A DNA stretch of 9,038 nucleotides from the NCBI GenBank assembly GCA_012514925.1, contig JAAYZI010000374.1, forward strand, positions 1 to 9,038, written 5' to 3'. Origin of the DNA: Deltaproteobacteria bacterium (GTDB lineage: Bacteria; Bdellovibrionota_C; UBA2361; JAAYZI01). The notes beneath the pieces are model-generated. The model was not told where the DNA came from, ran no database searches, and worked only from the letters and a program-made list of their open reading frames with translations. The position numbers and the translations under genes are program-made. How positions within the stretch are numbered: the stretch's first letter is position 1; each line of letters starts with the position of its first letter. Of this stretch, positions 6,901 to 9,038 are shown one piece after another.

Positions 6901-7054
6901 TTTTAGCGCATTTCTTGATCAAACAACCTACGAAAAAATTAAGGCCCGCGCGGAGGTAGTAGATGCCTTCCATGAAGCGTATCAGATCGGCCGCGGTCGG
7001 CCGCTAACAGAGGGCGTCCTAGAAGCAGCGGGCTTAAGTGGGCGGATACTATAA
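3899..7054 (+). CDS. YhaN/SbcC-like coiled-coil ATPase with membrane hairpin
   Basis: 1051 residues. The Rad50/SbcC-type ATPase head is split between the termini. Walker A is GANASGKTT (33-41), the ABC signature is LSRGT (830-834), and Walker B is LPFLLDEAL with Asp861-Glu862. Long Gln/Glu/Leu-rich coiled coils (about 150-395 and 450-790) separate the halves. At the apex, two hydrophobic segments (about 404-419 and 425-443) form a membrane hairpin, as in YhaN, and no CxxC zinc hook is seen. The switch-histidine position reads FTSQPHE, with Gln where SbcC-type proteins usually have His. After about residue 900 an extra domain follows, ending in GRGRPLTEGVLEAAGL, with a helix-hairpin-helix-like AGITTFGQL segment. 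The TTG start is supported by AAGGAA 8 nt upstream and by the 4-nt overlap with the nuclease gene. The complex probably processes DNA ends at the membrane. The tail may continue past the stop (see 7055-7369). Confidence 0.9.
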   Translation: MKLVSLKTRGLPGFENQGLTISDLSPDLTVVLGANASGKTTLCRTIQGLLWAEHLKSAPEAEIYSLWSLDHHKLEIQASAFRLRFFLDGVQVDPIVLPPAYLAHSYVITLDDLFEDNAQSETHSAQQIAKEMTGGFDLAALRRSALVSWSPKSVSTAKGELRRTQADVRSVKREQATLAAEEARLPDLTAEYHEACRAEQRIKLLDAAQTYQKKKHALLLRQEEISAYPSEISLLLGNEIEVLAEARDARDRKHAQLKAAELKLNELDAARAKLHFKEESTAPTRLKNIMERLQRIFDEQQRLKQQIARCRGSLHDISKKISPEVSLETIPPLNADILTQIELLQRRFEEISQKQNLLKAEIQYCAKELSNDDPESLSQAAATLRRWLRAPDTRSYDFATLIRWIVLFSAVLLTVAVLTPTTGSNLLWMLAGLPVLIIIWVALPRSKHSQSNLRASLKEQFETILQDGPPDWEPKSVTSFLEQLEDRLLSAKAAAWAREKARRLEADLAVAQAEGEQLEVERKSLAAKVGVTAPTTLMGLSLLTSNLDQYQRLASEMRGLESALTDEEVRFASLLKDLNTALQSYGIPEAQSLDEAVAAVKLAGESAETACKLEDEIRLTRSTHEQLHQDLTLLQDKYSGLFSRLNLAESDENGLHKLCNARPAYLACAEDLKVLERECQTLEQELAQNAPELLELDQHQLAQQHLEFSALADRREALLQETTAIKTRISDARQGRKLETALKQQGRAQSKLAGMRDQIVLASAALFLLNQVESEYQLKNEPLVFKEAARLFEIFTRGAYKLVSAPPHEETPEFRAHDTALNRTLRLDQLSRGTRMQLQLAVRFAFAASAESGIKLPFLLDEALCISDPERFKAISEALIAITREGRQLIYFTSQPHEAALWQTLTEQHDVPKLKVLSLSKGDPARSSLTLVPTGTHPPEPNGLTLEEYVALLKPARIVPANGGDAVPIAHLADDPQLIWKLLSAGITTFGQLKTLFKRGSFSAFLDQTTYEKIKARAEVVDAFHEAYQIGRGRPLTEGVLEAAGLSGRIL

Positions 7055-7369
7055 CAGGTCGTTGAAAAGGCCCGTGAATTGAATTGGGATACCAAACTCT
7101 TAATAGCAACCATCGACCCCAATCAGAGTAAAACCATCAAACATTTTCATGTTTCAACCTTTAACAAATTTCTCTCTGAAATCACCGAACAGGGATATTA
7201 CAGCCCGCTAGAAACACTCGATCATGCAGATGCCCTAATGCATGTGCTTTCTGATATGAACGCCACAATTCAAAACGGACACATCAAAGCAGAAGAGGTG
7301 CGCTGCATTTTTGAAACACTTTGGCACGATACGGAACAACCGCAACGGTCACTGCCGCTATCAACCTAG
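7055..7369 (+). pseudogene. In-frame continuation after the YhaN-like stop, or small TTG-start gene
   Basis: Directly after TAA 7052-7054 the same frame is open to TAG 7367-7369. It reads QVVEKARELNWDTKLLIATID and then about 85 further residues ending in LPLST. The first nine codons have no start codon, yet they encode a perfect amphipathic helix that would extend the one ending at the stop (SGRIL). The simplest reading is a nonsense change, for example GAA to TAA, that cut off the last ~105 residues of the ATPase. Read-through is another option. A third is a separate 96-residue gene from TTG 7079-7081, with AAAAGG 8 nt upstream, a spacing much like that of the TTG-started ATPase gene. There is no ATG near the beginning. 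I do not recognise the downstream part (FNKFLSEITEQGYYSPLE...), which is helical and soluble. Confidence 0.5.
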
Positions 7370-7387
7370 ATATATTACTGCGCCGAG

Positions 7388-7663
7388 CTACGGATGCGTA
7401 GAGCCGGCCACCTTGCAATTGTGCCTGCTGCTTTGAGCCAAATGAAACACAACTTCTTCGCAGCTCTCATCCAATATTACTTTACCTTCCTGAACCAATT
7501 CGTTCAGGGCATCAAGTAACTCCTCCTGGTCAGCCTCCACTTTGGGACGCTCATCTTCTTCATGAACGTAGGCAAAATTCCGCAGATAAAGTCCTTCATC
7601 GGCTTCTGGATGCTGCAGAGCACGCAACACCTGATCTTTAATCGCTTCAATTTTTCTTGGCAT
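7388..7663 (-). CDS. Small winged-helix-like hypothetical protein
   Basis: 91 residues, acidic and soluble, with no membrane segment. The pattern fits a winged helix: helix KIEAIKDQVLRALQ (4-17), a middle segment GLYLRNFAYVHEE, an acidic linker, a second helix DQEELLDALNELVQEG (45-60), then a hairpin KVILDESCEEVVFHLA (61-76) that resembles a wing. The C-terminal 15 residues are polar. It could be a DNA-binding regulator or a partner protein; the family is not one I can name. The ATG at 7663 is preferred over the in-frame GTG at 7672 because GGAG lies 8 nt upstream. A perfect palindrome sits 4 nt upstream of that site. The gene is convergent with the ATPase tail 18 bp away; the gap has no clear terminator, but CTACG-GATG-CGTAG at the very end of this gene can fold. 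Confidence 0.6.
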   Translation of the reverse strand: MPRKIEAIKDQVLRALQHPEADEGLYLRNFAYVHEEDERPKVEADQEELLDALNELVQEGKVILDESCEEVVFHLAQSSRHNCKVAGSTHP

Positions 7664-7679
7664 GGTAATCACTCCACAC

Positions 7680-7697
7680 GAGTCGAAACATCGACTC
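7680..7697. promoter_or_regulatory. Perfect palindrome just before the winged-helix-like gene
   Basis: GAGTCGA, AACA, TCGACTC: two perfect 7-nt arms with a 4-nt centre. On the minus-strand mRNA it is a stable 7-bp stem with a UGUU loop ending 4 nt before the GGAG ribosome site. It could be an operator for autoregulation or a translational control hairpin. Confidence 0.5.
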
Positions 7698-7801
7698 CCG
7701 CAACGTTCAACCTGGACATCTATAATCCACCAATAACCATAACACAGTCCCTCGCTAATTAAACGAATTATTTAAAGACGCCGCCATGATCGCGTAAAAT
7801 G

Positions 7802-7917
7802 GGTATCCATTCACATGAATAATAAATTAGGTGATTGCAATCTGTTACCAGTGCAATCATCAAGAAAAAAAGTGGACACCTCCTGATCGGGGGCGGCTGA
7901 TTTTGTGAACGGATACC
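7802..7917. repeat. MITE-like segment with terminal inverted repeats
   Basis: GGTATCCATTCACA (7802-7815) and TGTGAACGGATACC (7904-7917) are inverted repeats matching at 13 of 14 positions, bounding a 116-bp segment. With a 1-nt gap, the flanks AAAT and ATTT extend the symmetry. Inside is another perfect inverted repeat, TGATTGCA (7832-7839) / TGCAATCA (7852-7859). There is no coding capacity and no convincing target-site duplication. The right end lies 2 bp from the phosphoesterase stop codon. The rest of the 7664-7919 gap is A+T-rich, with nothing else that I recognise apart from the 7680-7697 palindrome. Confidence 0.4.
7865..7895 (-). terminator. Possible intrinsic terminator of the phosphoesterase gene
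   Basis: On the minus strand CGCCCCC pairs with GGAGGTG (7895-7889 with 7883-7877) around a GATCA loop, with one wobble and one mismatch. Five nt later a run of seven T (7871-7865) follows. It lies 25 nt past the stop codon. The imperfect stem and the gap before the T-run make it a weak candidate. Confidence 0.35.
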
Positions 7918-7919
7918 AT

Positions 7920-8837
7920 TTAACCGTTACTGGGGAATTCTTCCACAGGATCCTGATGTAAGCGTTTATCGTAAAAACGCAGCTTGCCGTTCGGCTCTAC
8001 TTCAAATATGCGGTAGCCAGGCAGGCTCGCATCATCACCATGACCGTAAGCCAATGACATCGTGTTTACAAAGTACCTATCACCAACCTCCAAAATTAAA
8101 GAATGATGAACATGACCGTTTGCCACCACCCTTACATTTGGAAAACCCTCCAGCACCTCTACAAATTCAGCGGCATTACGCAGAGGGAAATCATCCGCCA
8201 CACCTATTAAGACACTGTGATGGTGTAAGAAGATAAAAGTTGGCAGATCTCGATGTTTAGAAAGATCGCGTCGTAACCAGTCAAGCTGCGGAGCGTCCAA
8301 AAAACCCCCGGCTGAACCAGGCTGGGTAGAGTCCAGCACCACAACGTGCCACCCATTTTGACTAAAAGAATAATAATACGGGGCCTCGGAAGCAGCCTCT
8401 TCTTGTAATACGTAACGCCGAAACGCGCTTCGTCGATCATGATTTCCGAGGGCTACATAAAGAGGCGCTTTCAGTTCACGCACAACGCTGTTAAAGAGCT
8501 TATATGAACCCGCCTCACCATTATGCTCTGCAATATCTCCGCTAACCACCACAAATTGGACGGGTGGTTGCATCGCATTAATCTCAGAGACCGCGGCTTT
8601 AAGATTGCAAACCCAGGTGTGGCTCTGACTATCTTTAAGGTCCGACGGTAGGTGTAAATCACTAAGCTGAACAACACGAAAAGAGCTAGGCTCAATCGTG
8701 GGAGGGAAAATACAGCACGCAGCCGCGGCGGCAATCAAGAACACGGGCACTGCAGCTAAAAACGCCCTACTAATAAGACGCACAGACCTTCCAAGCGAAA
8801 GACACACGCCACCTAAGGCCTGCCGACCACGCAACAT
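7920..8837 (-). CDS. Exported CpdA-like calcineurin phosphoesterase
   Basis: 305 residues from ATG 8837. The class III cyclic-nucleotide phosphodiesterase/calcineurin motif set is complete: D60-x-H62 (LSDLHL), G100-D101, G131-N-H-D134, the histidine cluster LHHHS (about 204-208), and G241-H-V-H244. It therefore binds two metals and cleaves a phosphodiester or phosphomonoester. A strong hydrophobic segment (about 26-44, ending AAAACC) is a signal peptide or anchor, and the Cys pair allows a lipoprotein reading, though the lipobox is not canonical. The active site is thus likely outside the cytoplasm, unlike E. coli CpdA, and the substrate is unknown. An internal GTG at 8783 would give a more normal signal peptide (VRLISRAFLAAV) with GGAAGG just before it, but the spacing is short. 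The gene is 17 nt downstream of the histone-fold gene and probably in its transcript. Confidence 0.85.
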   Translation of the reverse strand: MLRGRQALGGVCLSLGRSVRLISRAFLAAVPVFLIAAAAACCIFPPTIEPSSFRVVQLSDLHLPSDLKDSQSHTWVCNLKAAVSEINAMQPPVQFVVVSGDIAEHNGEAGSYKLFNSVVRELKAPLYVALGNHDRRSAFRRYVLQEEAASEAPYYYSFSQNGWHVVVLDSTQPGSAGGFLDAPQLDWLRRDLSKHRDLPTFIFLHHHSVLIGVADDFPLRNAAEFVEVLEGFPNVRVVANGHVHHSLILEVGDRYFVNTMSLAYGHGDDASLPGYRIFEVEPNGKLRFYDKRLHQDPVEEFPSNG

Positions 8838-8854
8838 CTCTATCAGAGGACGGA

Positions 8855-9038
8855 CTATACCACCGGGAAGGAGAAGTCCCGATCCATTACAGTTTTACGG
8901 CCATCGTTCTTAACTTTCTCAATGGCCTGGTCACAGAGCGATTGCACAATTTTGGTCAATATCTCCGGCACGCCGCCTGAGGTATTCATACCAGACGAAG
9001 CGCGAATATAATTCTTTAACTTCGATACAACTACCAGA
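8855..9038 (-). CDS. Bacterial histone-fold protein, C-terminal 60 residues
   Basis: A minus-strand frame enters from the right edge (first full codon at 9037) and ends at TAG 8857-8855. It encodes 60 residues starting LVVVSKLKNYIRASSG. A short first helix with basic residues is followed by a loop MNTSGGV, a long amphipathic helix PEILTKIVQSLCDQAIEKVKND, and then GRKTVMDRDF. The last piece is the histone-fold signature (G-R-K-T-[IV]-x-x-x-D), as in archaeal HMfB (GRKTIKAEDI), and the long helix aligns with HMf helix 2. The end (SFPVV) is too short for a full third helix, as in short bacterial histones of the Bdellovibrio type. The N-terminus is outside the window; probably only a few residues are missing. 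The likely role is DNA binding and chromatin organisation as a dimer. The phosphoesterase gene follows at 17 nt. Confidence 0.8.
   Translation of the reverse strand, partial: LVVVSKLKNYIRASSGMNTSGGVPEILTKIVQSLCDQAIEKVKNDGRKTVMDRDFSFPVV

Noticed and set aside
7052..7054. TAA reassigned as a sense codon
   Set aside because: TAA ends other good genes here (187-189, 932-934, 1584-1586, 7920-7922), so it is an ordinary stop.
2628..7054. An anti-phage defence system based on the nuclease-ATPase pair
   Set aside because: The pair reads as an ordinary YhaO/YhaN or SbcDC-type repair complex. No defence genes or mobility genes surround it, so a defence role would be speculation.
1..9038. CRISPR array, tRNA, rRNA, insertion sequence or integrase
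   Set aside because: No regularly spaced repeats, no cloverleaf or rRNA-like segment and no transposase or recombinase motif were seen on either strand.

Overview
The window comes from a bacterium of roughly balanced base composition (about half G+C by eye). It has dense, short-spaced gene pairs and uses GTG and TTG starts next to good Shine-Dalgarno sites. A bacterial histone-fold protein, a bacterial RRM protein, a UPF0270 (YheU-type) protein and an exported CpdA-like phosphoesterase suggest a Gram-negative lineage, perhaps among the former Deltaproteobacteria/Bdellovibrionota. That placement is inference, because no rRNA or marker gene is present.

Layout. Positions 1-189 (+) hold the 3' end of an unrecognised gene. 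A structured 235-bp gap follows, with a ~25-bp repeat copy and a candidate promoter. Next comes a secreted glutaredoxin-like protein (425-907, +), convergent with a short RRM RNA-binding protein (932-1228, -). Upstream of the RRM gene is a two-gene minus-strand operon: a Yip1-type membrane protein (1584-2267) and a UPF0270 protein (1358-1573). A 360-bp divergent gap (2268-2627) carries the second repeat copy, a hairpin and a candidate promoter. It precedes the core of the window, a YhaO/YhaN-like (SbcD/SbcC-related) pair: a metallophosphoesterase nuclease subunit (2628-3902) overlapping by 4 nt a 1051-residue coiled-coil ATPase (3899-7054). The ATPase has a membrane hairpin in mid-protein and an unusual C-terminal extension. 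After its TAA the same frame stays open to 7369, so the tail may be a nonsense-split part of the same protein or a small TTG-started gene. On the right, all on the minus strand, lie a small winged-helix-like protein (7388-7663), a ~250-bp gap with a MITE-like inverted-repeat segment, a CpdA-like exported phosphoesterase (7920-8837), and the C-terminal 60 residues of a histone-fold protein running off the edge (8855-9038).

How the genes work together. The nuclease and ATPase should form one DNA-end-processing complex, possibly attached to the membrane, since they overlap and are translationally coupled. The Yip1 and UPF0270 genes are co-transcribed. The histone and phosphoesterase genes are 17 bp apart and probably co-transcribed, with no evident functional link. 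The other genes look like unrelated housekeeping or envelope functions. No CRISPR array, transposase, integrase, tRNA or rRNA was seen. The most notable items are the histone-fold protein, the in-frame stop at the end of the YhaN-like gene with its extra C-terminal domain, and a set of intergenic repeats.
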